From: a virus
IMG/VR virus record: IMGVR_UViG_3300009170_000006
Span: 1-64,000 of that record
Direction: 5' to 3' (one strand)
DNA length: 64,000 nucleotides
Positions within the stretch are counted from its first letter, which is position 1. Each line of letters begins with the position of its first letter. Under the pieces are notes generated by a model that was given only the letters and a program-made list of their open reading frames with translations, was not told the DNA's origin and ran no database searches. Shown piece by piece: positions 1 through 9,924 of the stretch. The position numbers and the translations under genes were made by a program.

Positions 1-3000
1 CTACCATTTTCAACATAAGTATTAGTTATGTTAAATATTCCTGTAGGTATCTCAGTATCTCCTGTTACTGGTTTAATAAAAGGTTGCTCATAAATATTAT
101 TTTCAGCATCAGGCAAGTTAGAAATATCAACTTTTAAGTTATCCCCTCTATTTCTTAATTTTGCTTTACCTAAACTGTTTTCAGCTTCAAATAACTTTTT
201 TAAGCCACTAAAAATTGTATCAGGATCAGTTGTTTCAATCTTCTTAATAAACTTTTCAGCAGCTTTTTCCATTATACCTTGATACTTTTCATAAGGCATC
301 ATGCTAGCTAAAGAAAACTTACTTGAGTTCATACCTGATTGTAAGAAAGCATAAACAGGAAGATTGTTAAAAAACTCACTTATATAAAGATTAGCTTTAC
401 CATCACTGTATTTTTTACTAGTTAATTTAGGTTTATCTACATTAGCTAAATTTTTCCATTGATTAAAATACTCACTAATTAAACCTTCATCAAGATTCTC
501 ATAATTTTTTAATTGAAAGTTTAATACATCTCTATAAAGAGGCATGTTAGGTATACCTTGAGGCATAAACTGTTTTAGCATTGAATACTTAGTAAGATCA
601 CTCATTTCAGGATAGTTTGTAATAATATCCATTAATTCTGTAGCTATTGTATTGTCACCAGATCTAAATAACTGCCATATGTTATAAGTGTTAGTTAAAG
701 CTTTATTAGCTAACATGTCCTCATAAGTAAGGTTATTTAATCTATTAACATATTCTTCATTAGTTTCTTCATCTGTTTGTTTATACTCTTCAATATTAGA
801 ATCTTTTAATCTCTTTCTTCTGGTAAGAAACTCATTTGTATCAACAACATCTTCAAGACTATTTCTTTTTCTTAAATATTCTCTTTCTAAACCAAACTCA
901 ATAAAATCAGTTCTTAGTTTTTCATTAGGAATAATGTAAGTCTTATCATCATCTCCCATTTTTACTATACTTGGAAATGCTTTGCCATTGATAGGAGTTA
1001 AACCTCTACTCTTATAAGAATTTACATCTGTACTACTAGATAAATATAAAGCCTTATCAAAATCTTGATTAAGTTGTTCTAAGAACTCAGGATTAATAAC
1101 TTCATTATTATATTCAGTATCTCCAGACTTATAAGCTCTTAACTCATTAGCAAAGATATACTGAGAAATAAAGTTTTTAAACTTAGTTATATAAGTTTCA
1201 CTGTCATACCCTGTAGCTTTTTTTGCTGCAGATATAGCTTTTCTATCTTTAAAAGTTCTAATAAGAAAGTTGTTTAACTGAGCATCATCTCTTAACTTAA
1301 ATAATCTACTGAATAACCTTCTAGCAAATTCTTGTATAAAGTAAGGAGATATGATACTATCTGTAGATAGTTTTTGTATTGGTTCAGGATCTAAACTTGG
1401 TGTATTCATAAGACCAGCTACACCTTCAATTTTTGCTTGAGCTGAATATAAATCACCAGTAGGCTTAGTATCAGGATTCATTTCTTTTTTCATTGCATCA
1501 TAATCCTCAATAATTTTTTCTACATATAAGTATTCTAAGAAGCCAGCTACTTGATTTTTATCATTATAGTTTAACTTTGATTGTACTATTTTTTCAAGAG
1601 TTTCTTTAGTAAAACTTGTAGGAGTTTTAAAATAATCTAAAGCTGTCTTAATACCATAAAGATTACCTATATTCTTAGTAAGAATAAAAGATTCAGCATC
1701 TGGCAAATATTCTGAAATAGTATTTAACATTTTAGGAGCTACATCATATTGACTACCAAAATTAAATAATTTTGATAATTTAGCTTTAGCTTTAGCTTTA
1801 TCTTTAACATACTGTCTAGTCATTGGATTAGATACAAAGTATGCTATACTTTCAATAGGCACACCTGCTTCTAATAAGAATAAAAACTTGGGCACTACTT
1901 CTGGATTACCTTGTAAGTAAGCTATCCAAGCATCTTTACCAGCATCCACAAAACCATTCATCATCTGATTAATGATATCAGCAATAGAATTTTTACCTTC
2001 TTTATCCATAATATGAGATAAAGATATAGCACCATCAAGTTTATTATAAGGAAGATTTAAGGTTAAAGCAATTTCTGCAAGTTGTTTATTCCATTTAGTA
2101 CTTGTAACCCATTCATTTGTTTTTTTATTAAAGTATCTTGTAGTTATAGGTACACTAGCTACAACATTCATAGATTTGTTCATTTTACCCCCTGCCATAT
2201 TAAGCAAGTTATTGATGTAGTTATCTACAGCAGCAATACCTAATGAGTCTTTACTACTAAAGTTTTCTTGATGTTTTTTAATATTGTAAGTCTCAGTATA
2301 AATTTTTGTAGGACTAATTCCTTTTTTATACATAGTTTTACCAGTCATTAAAGATTTGGTAAAATCAGTTTCATTATCAGCTTCTTGTATATAACCTTTT
2401 ATCTTATCAGCATAAGGCTTAACTAAGTTAGTATCATTTGGAGACATTAATGAAGCAGCTAGTTCAGGTAACTCAAGAATATTAACCATATCTTCAATTA
2501 ATTTATTCTGAAGACCACCTCCTAAGTTATTTGCATTATCATTAAGATCAGCAAGTTCACCATAAACTTTACTAAGTTCAGATTTATTATTATATAGTAT
2601 CCTTAAAGCTCCATCAACAGCATCAAGATCTTCTAATGTAATTCCTTTTATAGAGTATTCATAAATAAAAGCAGCTTTAGGAAAGAATTCTTTTACAAGA
2701 TTCTCTACACCGGGCTCATTCATAATTTTTATAATCTCTTTACTTTTAAAACTTGTAAGTGAATTTAATAAATCAGCATCAATATTTAAGCCTCTAGCTC
2801 TTATACTAACAGCTTTTCTAAAGTCATTAAGTTTAAGATTAACATCTAACCATTGAGCTTGTTTTTTATCTTTAAGTATTTCAATAGCTTCTTTAGTAAT
2901 TTTTAAATCTTCAAACTTTTGTTCTAAATCTTTTCTTTCTGCTTCAATTCCTTCTTTATCATACTTAGTCATTAACTTACCACTTTTAGTAAGGAATGGC

Positions 3001-5048
3001 ATGTATGTAGTCATCTTATCAACATCAAAGTCAGTACCTGATTTAGCTACAATCTCAGCAGGAATAATAATAACTGGTCCAGCCTCTGGTCTTAAGAACT
3101 CAGCTACTTCACCAAACTCCATAGAGTTATGCCCTTGTACTGGAATCCTTACACCTGTAAGTCTTAATTTTTTATTATTTTCATCATTACTTCTCCAAGC
3201 TTCAACTCTAAGCATTTCATTTAATCTAATAAAACTAGCATCAAAGTCAAGTTCTGGTTCCTCATCTTTACCTTTTTCTTTATATATAGCAATAGGTTTT
3301 CCTGAATTCACATATTTACCATCTTCATTAAGAATAAAGTAATCAGTTTGAAATAAATTTTCATCCATCTTACCAAGAGCTCTTTTGAACATAAAGCCAA
3401 TAGTTTTATTTATACCATCAGCTATATAAGATCTTAAACCATTAGTTCCAAAATCATCATATTTTTTTATTTCTTCTTTAGTAGGGTTTCTAAATTTAGT
3501 ATTTTGCATGAAGGCTGATGATACCTCTACTAAAGGTTCACCTTTTAATTTGGTTTTAACTAATCTGTTATTAACCAAAGCCATAATCATTTTTTCAAAT
3601 CTAGCAGCTAAAGGACTATTACTTAGATCTAATTTAGTAGTATTTGATGATGAATCAAATGCTTCTCTTTCATGTACACTAAAGCCTTGTCTTTCTAGTT
3701 CTTTATCTAAAACTACAAGCATTGACTTAATTTTAGCATCATCTACATTTTCAGCATATAAATCATCTTCTGTCCAGCCTAGTTCTTCAAGTAATTCTTC
3801 TTTTTTAAACTTTACATAATCATCAATACTATTTTTAAATTCTTCAGTATAGTCATGAAATTTACTTTCAACTCTTTTGTACTTAACTTTAGCCCAAGCT
3901 GCCTTTGCTTCTTCAGGACTGTTAAAGTTATTAGCTTTAATATAATCTGTTGGTACACCATAAGCATACAATAAACTAGTTATTAACTTACGTAACTGAG
4001 TTGAGAATGTAGATTGTTGTTTAAAGTAAGTATTAACTGCTGTTTGGTTTTTTAAGTAAGCAATATAAATAGTATTTGGTGTAAAAGTAAAGTCAGTTTT
4101 AAGATTACTTGTATCTCCTTCAAATATAGAATCTCCAGTACTTTCAGGACTAGACTTTATATGTGATCTTTTAGAACCAGATGTGAATGTAATATAATCA
4201 ATGTTTTGAGAAATCATTGCTTTATGTAAATTATTAGCAGGAAAGTCTTTAATAACACTTGGTATTAATGGAAATAATGAATATTTATGAAAAGCTTGTA
4301 TAGGAAATCTACCAACTTCTGTAGCAAGAGGTCCATTGTATTGTAATTTATATACAGGGAACATGTTGTTTAATTCAGTAGCAGTAATTGTTTCTCCATT
4401 TATAACTCTAAAGTACAAAGCATCTTGTTCATCTGACCAGTTACCTTCAGCTTGTCTAAGTATTCTATAAGTATCAAAAGTAATTAAAGCTTGACCATCA
4501 GCATCTTGAATGTCAATAAAGGCTTTCATTTTACCACCTTTAAATACATTACTATATTTACCATTTTCATCAACCTCAGCATTACCTGGCTTACCTGTTC
4601 CAGGATCAACACCATATAAAGCTACATTAATTTCATTATCAGTTAATCCTTTATCAGTATAATCTCTTTTAAATAAATCTCTATACATAGTAAAGTAAAC
4701 TGAAGTAACTTCACTTTCTTGTATAATTGCTGAATTAAGAGTAGGACTATAAGTTCTTACTTCTTTTTCTGCAATAATCTTATCAGCTATAAGTTTTTGT
4801 TCATAAGGTCTTCCTACTTTAGCATCAATAAAGATCTTAGTTAATTTATCTACTGGAAATATAGTACCTCCAGATTGAGAACCAGGAGCTCTCTTACTCA
4901 TCTCATCTTTAGTATGATCAAATTGAAAGCCATCTCCTTGTAATAAAAAAGTAGTTTCAGTCTTATGTATAAAATTATTAAGCATGTAAGATCTTACAGC
5001 TGCTTTTTTAATATTCAACTCTACATCTAATGGAGTAGCTCCATAAAT
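1..5048 (-). CDS. virion RNA polymerase, catalytic region (partial, runs off left edge)
   Basis: The frame is open from the window edge to a TAA at 5058-5060 and encodes more than 1,670 residues. About residue 673 it reads AEIVAKSGTDFDVDK (DFDVD at 3018-3032). This matches the DFDxD metal-binding motif of the double-psi beta-barrel in crAss-like virion RNA polymerases (phi14:2 gp66) and YonO-type polymerases. The polymerase is known to travel in the virion and to transcribe early genes after ejection. The upstream gene lies in the same frame, separated only by the TAA. No ATG lies near the start: the A-rich leader points to an ATT codon at 5048, and the first in-frame ATG is at 4985 (SYMLNN). 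Identification of the polymerase is firm; the start is uncertain and the C-terminus is missing. Confidence 0.85.
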   Translation of the reverse strand, partial: MYGATPLDVELNIKKAAVRSYMLNNFIHKTETTFLLQGDGFQFDHTKDEMSKRAPGSQSGGTIFPVDKLTKIFIDAKVGRPYEQKLIADKIIAEKEVRTYSPTLNSAIIQESEVTSVYFTMYRDLFKRDYTDKGLTDNEINVALYGVDPGTGKPGNAEVDENGKYSNVFKGGKMKAFIDIQDADGQALITFDTYRILRQAEGNWSDEQDALYFRVINGETITATELNNMFPVYKLQYNGPLATEVGRFPIQAFHKYSLFPLIPSVIKDFPANNLHKAMISQNIDYITFTSGSKRSHIKSSPESTGDSIFEGDTSNLKTDFTFTPNTIYIAYLKNQTAVNTYFKQQSTFSTQLRKLITSLLYAYGVPTDYIKANNFNSPEEAKAAWAKVKYKRVESKFHDYTEEFKNSIDDYVKFKKEELLEELGWTEDDLYAENVDDAKIKSMLVVLDKELERQGFSVHEREAFDSSSNTTKLDLSNSPLAARFEKMIMALVNNRLVKTKLKGEPLVEVSSAFMQNTKFRNPTKEEIKKYDDFGTNGLRSYIADGINKTIGFMFKRALGKMDENLFQTDYFILNEDGKYVNSGKPIAIYKEKGKDEEPELDFDASFIRLNEMLRVEAWRSNDENNKKLRLTGVRIPVQGHNSMEFGEVAEFLRPEAGPVIIIPAEIVAKSGTDFDVDKMTTYMPFLTKSGKLMTKYDKEGIEAERKDLEQKFEDLKITKEAIEILKDKKQAQWLDVNLKLNDFRKAVSIRARGLNIDADLLNSLTSFKSKEIIKIMNEPGVENLVKEFFPKAAFIYEYSIKGITLEDLDAVDGALRILYNNKSELSKVYGELADLNDNANNLGGGLQNKLIEDMVNILELPELAASLMSPNDTNLVKPYADKIKGYIQEADNETDFTKSLMTGKTMYKKGISPTKIYTETYNIKKHQENFSSKDSLGIAAVDNYINNLLNMAGGKMNKSMNVVASVPITTRYFNKKTNEWVTSTKWNKQLAEIALTLNLPYNKLDGAISLSHIMDKEGKNSIADIINQMMNGFVDAGKDAWIAYLQGNPEVVPKFLFLLEAGVPIESIAYFVSNPMTRQYVKDKAKAKAKLSKLFNFGSQYDVAPKMLNTISEYLPDAESFILTKNIGNLYGIKTALDYFKTPTSFTKETLEKIVQSKLNYNDKNQVAGFLEYLYVEKIIEDYDAMKKEMNPDTKPTGDLYSAQAKIEGVAGLMNTPSLDPEPIQKLSTDSIISPYFIQEFARRLFSRLFKLRDDAQLNNFLIRTFKDRKAISAAKKATGYDSETYITKFKNFISQYIFANELRAYKSGDTEYNNEVINPEFLEQLNQDFDKALYLSSSTDVNSYKSRGLTPINGKAFPSIVKMGDDDKTYIIPNEKLRTDFIEFGLEREYLRKRNSLEDVVDTNEFLTRRKRLKDSNIEEYKQTDEETNEEYVNRLNNLTYEDMLANKALTNTYNIWQLFRSGDNTIATELMDIITNYPEMSDLTKYSMLKQFMPQGIPNMPLYRDVLNFQLKNYENLDEGLISEYFNQWKNLANVDKPKLTSKKYSDGKANLYISEFFNNLPVYAFLQSGMNSSKFSLASMMPYEKYQGIMEKAAEKFIKKIETTDPDTIFSGLKKLFEAENSLGKAKLRNRGDNLKVDISNLPDAENNIYEQPFIKPVTGDTEIPTGIFNITNTYVENG

Positions 5049-5057
5049 ATTATTTTT

Positions 5058-8000
5058 TTATTTTGCATTATTTGCTAAATCTTTTAAGATAAGATCTTTT
5101 AATATTGCAGGTAAAGGTTGATCAACTCCAAAAATTGGATCAAATAAATCTTTATTATAACTTTCTTCTAGCTTATCAAAAAACTTAACAATATTATTAT
5201 CTAGTTGTTTCTTTAATGCTGGATTATCATTTAATACTTTATATAAGTCACCTTGCTCATTTAATTTTTCAAATATTTCTTCAGACTTTAAAGCCTCTTT
5301 AAGACCTGGAGCACCATCAAGTATCTCATCAAAAATGTCAAACTCAGTACCTCTTTCAAATCCTTTAATATTGTTATAGTATTCAGGGTCAGCTTTAATC
5401 ATTGCAATTCTTCTGATCTCACCTTCTAACTTAGGATATAGCATATCTAATACTTTTTGCATTGGATTATACCCCATTATAGATTTACCAGCAGCATCTT
5501 TCATAAAAGCTACAGTATCTACATATAAACCTTTATTTATTTTTTCATCATAAGTATTAATAATATCAACTTTAATTCCAAAGTTAGAACTTTTATCACC
5601 AGCTTGAATTCCATCCATATAACCTCCACCAAGAGTAGAAATAAATACAGATAATGTTTTATCTAAAAAACCCATTTTAGCACTAGTAGTACCATCACTA
5701 ACAAAAGTTTCATCTATATAACTAACACCACTAAGATCACGGTAGTTAATATCATTATTCTTAATTTTTTCATTTTCTCCAACAGTAGAGAATAAAGACT
5801 TTATAATAATAGAACCTTTTGTTAAAGGATTACTTCTAGGATTAAGAAAGTTCATGTGAACAAGTTCAGGATTATTTGAATATAAATCTCCTTGTTTATT
5901 AGCTTTTTTAAGACCATTTATTTTTTGAGTATCACTACTGTTAAGACCAAATAAAGATTTTAACTTTTTAGCAGCATTAAATCTCATAGAGTTTGCATAT
6001 TCTGTAGAATAAGTAGCTTCTATTTCAGCTAACTTGTTTACAGCAAAAGCATTTTTAGGAAGTTTTGTACCATTGCTTAATGTTCTAGCTTTACCTAAGT
6101 AAGCAACAATATTATCAATTTTTTGTATATCATTTTCTTTTACTGCTTGACTATTACTCTCTTCAGTTTTACCAATAGCATCAGCAATAAAGTCTATATC
6201 ATTAGGTATAAGACTATCTCTAATTTCTGAAATATCAGATAAGTATAAACCAATACTATTTAAGAAAGGAATATAGTTTTCTCTTGAAACACTATAAGTA
6301 TTTTTATTTTCATTATTTACTCCTTTAATAAGATATCTACTAGCTACAGCTTCTAAGTCTATATAATTAACTTGATCTTTTTTATAAGTAAAGCTATCAA
6401 TTTCTTTTTGTTGAAAAGCTAAAGGCCAATCAGTATTTACAATTCCTAGATATTCTGCAGTTGTTTTACCAACTCTTATTTCAGTAGGTTTATCTTTATA
6501 TTCTTGAACAATAGCAACAACTTGATCAATTTTATGCAAGTTAGCAGATTGTACAAATTTCATCCATAAAGATCCTATATCACTGCCTTGTCTAAACATT
6601 TCACCTATTGAATCTTCTGGAGAAAGCATTTTGCCATCTTCTGTTTGTTGTACATATATTTTACCTAGTAATTGTTTGAACAAAGGAGATACAGTATCTC
6701 CAGCAAGTTTAAGTTTGTTAAATAAACCTAGTACAGAAGTTTCACCTGAAGCTTTATCCATTAAAACTCTCCAGAAAGGTAAAAACTCAATTGGTTCAGC
6801 AAACCCTAATTCATTTAATTCAGCTTTTCCATCTTTAGTTTGTTTAGTTAAACTTTTTATTACATATAATACTAACTTATTAGCTAATTTTTCTGAAGCA
6901 ACATCATTACTAGAAGCATCAAGACTTGTAGCTAACTCTTGTTGAGCAGTATCACTTGTTTCTTCATAGTCATCACTATCTTTTTCATCTGCTATAGGTT
7001 TGAATGTAGAGAATAAATCTTTAAATGTACTGTTATTTTTATGAAAAGACACAACTGAAACATCAGAAGTTTGACCAGCTAATGCTTTATTAATATTTCC
7101 AAAAACTTCATCATCAACAGCTTTAGTTAATAAAGTAATTTTATCATTGATAATAGTTAAGGCTTGTTCATCAGTAGGAGCAAGTTTAGATCTTTCAGCA
7201 GTTAACTCAATTATTCTATCATTAAGTTCTTTCTTTGCTCTATTATAAATATTAGTTAAAGCATTTCTACTTGAGAATACTTTTGTTACTGCACTAAACT
7301 TACCTTTTCCAACTTGTTCATTTACAAATTTAGATAATATACCATCAATAGTTCTAGTTAATAATAAACCTTCAGATATAGTTAAGTTTTTTTCAGCATT
7401 GCTTGTTATAATACCTCCACTATTTAATGAACCAAACTCAGCATTTTTTAGATTAGCTGCATATGGTAATAGGTCTTTAGAAGATTTAGCTGTATACAAT
7501 GCCTTAAACATGTCACCTAAGACACCTTCTGAACTTGTATTAGAATATACATCAGAATTCCCTACTAGAGCTTTTAAAGCTTTCCATATTCTATCAAATA
7601 TTCTACCTAATGCAGTCTTTGCTTTAGAGTTAGTTTTAAACTTGCCACCATTCATAGCATACTTTCTAAATTCTTCAGCTATAAATTCTTCTAGTACTAA
7701 TCTATCTTCTCTCTTATTTACATCAAGATCTTTAAAGTTTAAAGTAACCATTCTATAAGAAACACCACCACCGGGTTCTACAAATTTCTTAACAACATTA
7801 AAGCTGCCTGGAAGTTTTGATACAGGTTTGTATAACAACTCAGTTCTTTGATCTTTAGTTAAATACACCTGACTAAAAGCATGCCAACTCTCATGATAAA
7901 CTTGAGTAAAACTAGCTCCTTTAAATAAAGTAATAGTTGAATTACTAAAATTGGCCCATGCATCAGAGTTTACAACATTTCTTAATAAGGATAGATTGAA

Positions 8001-9923
8001 AAGAGGTTTTCCAGCACTATCCACTTCTTTAGCCAATGCTGATTCTTCTCTCCACCATTTTTCTGCTCTAGCATCTTGTTTAGGTGTAGCAGAGTTCTCC
8101 ATTAACTTAGAAGCTTTTAACTCATCAAATAAGTCTTCTTCTTCAGTATTAGTTACTGGTATGTTTTCAGCTACAGTATTAGCTCTAGTTTCAATTACTT
8201 GTTGTTTAACTTCAGCTTGAGTTAACTCAGCTTCAAATCTTAAATAACCATTTGATACCATTGGTAACCCTGTATTCTTATCTCTTACAACTCTAGGTGT
8301 AAACTTGTTGAATATAAATGGTTTATAAGCTAATTGATTATTAGCAACTATTCTGTAACCAACTGCTGTATCTTCAATGGTATATTTAGTATATTGTTGC
8401 TTTGTATAAAGCTTATCATTAAAATGAATATATACACTATTAGTAAAGAAGTCTTTAAGCATTTGCTTAGATAACTCTTTATTTTCTAAAGGTACAGCTA
8501 CATTATTAAGATTAATATAAAGTTTTTTATTATTATCAGTTTTTATACCAATAATATAAGGTAAAAGTTTTGCATCAGATTCAGTACTATCTCTATAAAG
8601 ATTAATAAATTGACTAACATATTGTTCTTTTTCTACATCAGTTAATCCAACATCTTCAGTAAGTACAGTTATAAGATGATCCATTAATTCAGGATCTTGA
8701 TTACCAAGAGTTGTTGAATTTTTTAATGTTATTAAATTTTCTGCAGTATAAAACTTAACTGCTGGTAAAGTTCTTGTAACACCTTTTAATACTTTTCTTA
8801 CAAAAACTACATTTGGATCAAAAGAATCTGCATCAAATTCTGATAAAGTAGCTCCTCCTTCTTTTTGTTCTTTCTCTGTTAAAGTATCTAAGTCTTGAGC
8901 TACTCCAACTGAGCCTCCAATTAAATTAACTATAACAGGACCATTACTTAATTTATTTTTAAGATTTGTAAGATCTTCAGCATCTTTTGCAATTTTTTTA
9001 TCAATTTCTTGTTCTTCCTCAGCTGTTAAATCTTTAATATTTTTAAGTATACTATTCTTAATTTTTTTATTATTTGCAACACTTACTGCTTTTAATACAA
9101 AGTAAATAGCTTTACCTTTATTAATATCAGTAATTTTATGATTTTCATCAAAGTACATTACTTCACCTTGATTATTTGTTAAAGCAAGTACAGGTACTCT
9201 GCTTTTTGCAAACTGTTCTCTATTAGCTCTTCTGGTTCCTAGGATGTCATATTCATACATAACTTTTCCTTTGAAACCTCTATGCTCATCATATTCAAGT
9301 TCTGTAAAATCTTGGTCAGCACTTGTTCTAGCTAATAAAATCTTAGCTAAACCATCTTGATAAAAAGCTTTATCTGCATCTCTAGCTGTTCTACTAGAAA
9401 TAAGTTTACCATTTACTTTTTCTTCTTCAGCTGTTTGTTGAGCTGTTACACTGTATCCATCAACAGATAAGATATTATCTATAGCAAGTTCTTCTGAACC
9501 TTCTACTTTAAAATAAATCTTATCTTGGTTTGTAGCTTGTTGAGCTATTACTTTTTCTACTTCTTCAATACTTGTATTTTCTATACCTAGTAAAGTAGCA
9601 ATAGCAGCCATTTTATCTTCAGCTTTCTTTAAAGTATTTATATCTTTAATTAACTGAGTTGAATCATAGCCTTTTTCTACAAGCTCATTTTCACTAAACT
9701 CAGGATTATTTCTTATTGTATCAAAGATAATTTGAGGCACATGATAGGCAATACCCAATGATTGTTGAACATCATTTTTTGCACCTGCTACTTTTTTCTG
9801 AATAGTAATAATTATATCTTTATAATTAAACTTTTCCTCATTTAAAAGTTGACCTTCAATTAAAAGGTTTACATAATTTTCAAGATTCTCTTTTAAATTA
9901 TTTTTACTTAAATCACATACCAT
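5058..9923 (-). CDS. giant virion protein upstream of the RNA polymerase, with HExxH motif
   Basis: This 1,621-aa protein starts at an ATG 1 base after the upstream stop (TAATATG), so it is probably translationally coupled. At residues ~677-681 it has HESWH inside YHESWHAFSQVYL, followed about 70 residues later by EEFIAEEF. This is the zinc-ligand pattern of gluzincin-type metalloproteases (HExxH plus a downstream Glu). The remainder is helical and Lys/Glu-rich without a domain I recognise. It ends in TAA and the polymerase frame continues in phase beyond it, so the two may be halves of what is one chain in relatives. Protease activity is inferred from the motif only. Probable role: virion cargo ejected with the polymerase. 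Confidence 0.75.
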   Translation of the reverse strand: MVCDLSKNNLKENLENYVNLLIEGQLLNEEKFNYKDIIITIQKKVAGAKNDVQQSLGIAYHVPQIIFDTIRNNPEFSENELVEKGYDSTQLIKDINTLKKAEDKMAAIATLLGIENTSIEEVEKVIAQQATNQDKIYFKVEGSEELAIDNILSVDGYSVTAQQTAEEEKVNGKLISSRTARDADKAFYQDGLAKILLARTSADQDFTELEYDEHRGFKGKVMYEYDILGTRRANREQFAKSRVPVLALTNNQGEVMYFDENHKITDINKGKAIYFVLKAVSVANNKKIKNSILKNIKDLTAEEEQEIDKKIAKDAEDLTNLKNKLSNGPVIVNLIGGSVGVAQDLDTLTEKEQKEGGATLSEFDADSFDPNVVFVRKVLKGVTRTLPAVKFYTAENLITLKNSTTLGNQDPELMDHLITVLTEDVGLTDVEKEQYVSQFINLYRDSTESDAKLLPYIIGIKTDNNKKLYINLNNVAVPLENKELSKQMLKDFFTNSVYIHFNDKLYTKQQYTKYTIEDTAVGYRIVANNQLAYKPFIFNKFTPRVVRDKNTGLPMVSNGYLRFEAELTQAEVKQQVIETRANTVAENIPVTNTEEEDLFDELKASKLMENSATPKQDARAEKWWREESALAKEVDSAGKPLFNLSLLRNVVNSDAWANFSNSTITLFKGASFTQVYHESWHAFSQVYLTKDQRTELLYKPVSKLPGSFNVVKKFVEPGGGVSYRMVTLNFKDLDVNKREDRLVLEEFIAEEFRKYAMNGGKFKTNSKAKTALGRIFDRIWKALKALVGNSDVYSNTSSEGVLGDMFKALYTAKSSKDLLPYAANLKNAEFGSLNSGGIITSNAEKNLTISEGLLLTRTIDGILSKFVNEQVGKGKFSAVTKVFSSRNALTNIYNRAKKELNDRIIELTAERSKLAPTDEQALTIINDKITLLTKAVDDEVFGNINKALAGQTSDVSVVSFHKNNSTFKDLFSTFKPIADEKDSDDYEETSDTAQQELATSLDASSNDVASEKLANKLVLYVIKSLTKQTKDGKAELNELGFAEPIEFLPFWRVLMDKASGETSVLGLFNKLKLAGDTVSPLFKQLLGKIYVQQTEDGKMLSPEDSIGEMFRQGSDIGSLWMKFVQSANLHKIDQVVAIVQEYKDKPTEIRVGKTTAEYLGIVNTDWPLAFQQKEIDSFTYKKDQVNYIDLEAVASRYLIKGVNNENKNTYSVSRENYIPFLNSIGLYLSDISEIRDSLIPNDIDFIADAIGKTEESNSQAVKENDIQKIDNIVAYLGKARTLSNGTKLPKNAFAVNKLAEIEATYSTEYANSMRFNAAKKLKSLFGLNSSDTQKINGLKKANKQGDLYSNNPELVHMNFLNPRSNPLTKGSIIIKSLFSTVGENEKIKNNDINYRDLSGVSYIDETFVSDGTTSAKMGFLDKTLSVFISTLGGGYMDGIQAGDKSSNFGIKVDIINTYDEKINKGLYVDTVAFMKDAAGKSIMGYNPMQKVLDMLYPKLEGEIRRIAMIKADPEYYNNIKGFERGTEFDIFDEILDGAPGLKEALKSEEIFEKLNEQGDLYKVLNDNPALKKQLDNNIVKFFDKLEESYNKDLFDPIFGVDQPLPAILKDLILKDLANNAK

Positions 9924-9924
9924 A

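Noticed and set aside
3001-3342. Open frames on the plus strand across the window (for example 3001-3342, 27500-27874, 51886-52284)
   Set aside because: They lie opposite long minus-strand genes, have no leader or spacing like the real genes and no recognisable motif; they are shadows of AT-rich coding DNA.
5058-5060. TAA read as a sense codon
   Set aside because: TAA ends most genes here with a new start directly after, so it must be a stop in general; local readthrough stays possible.
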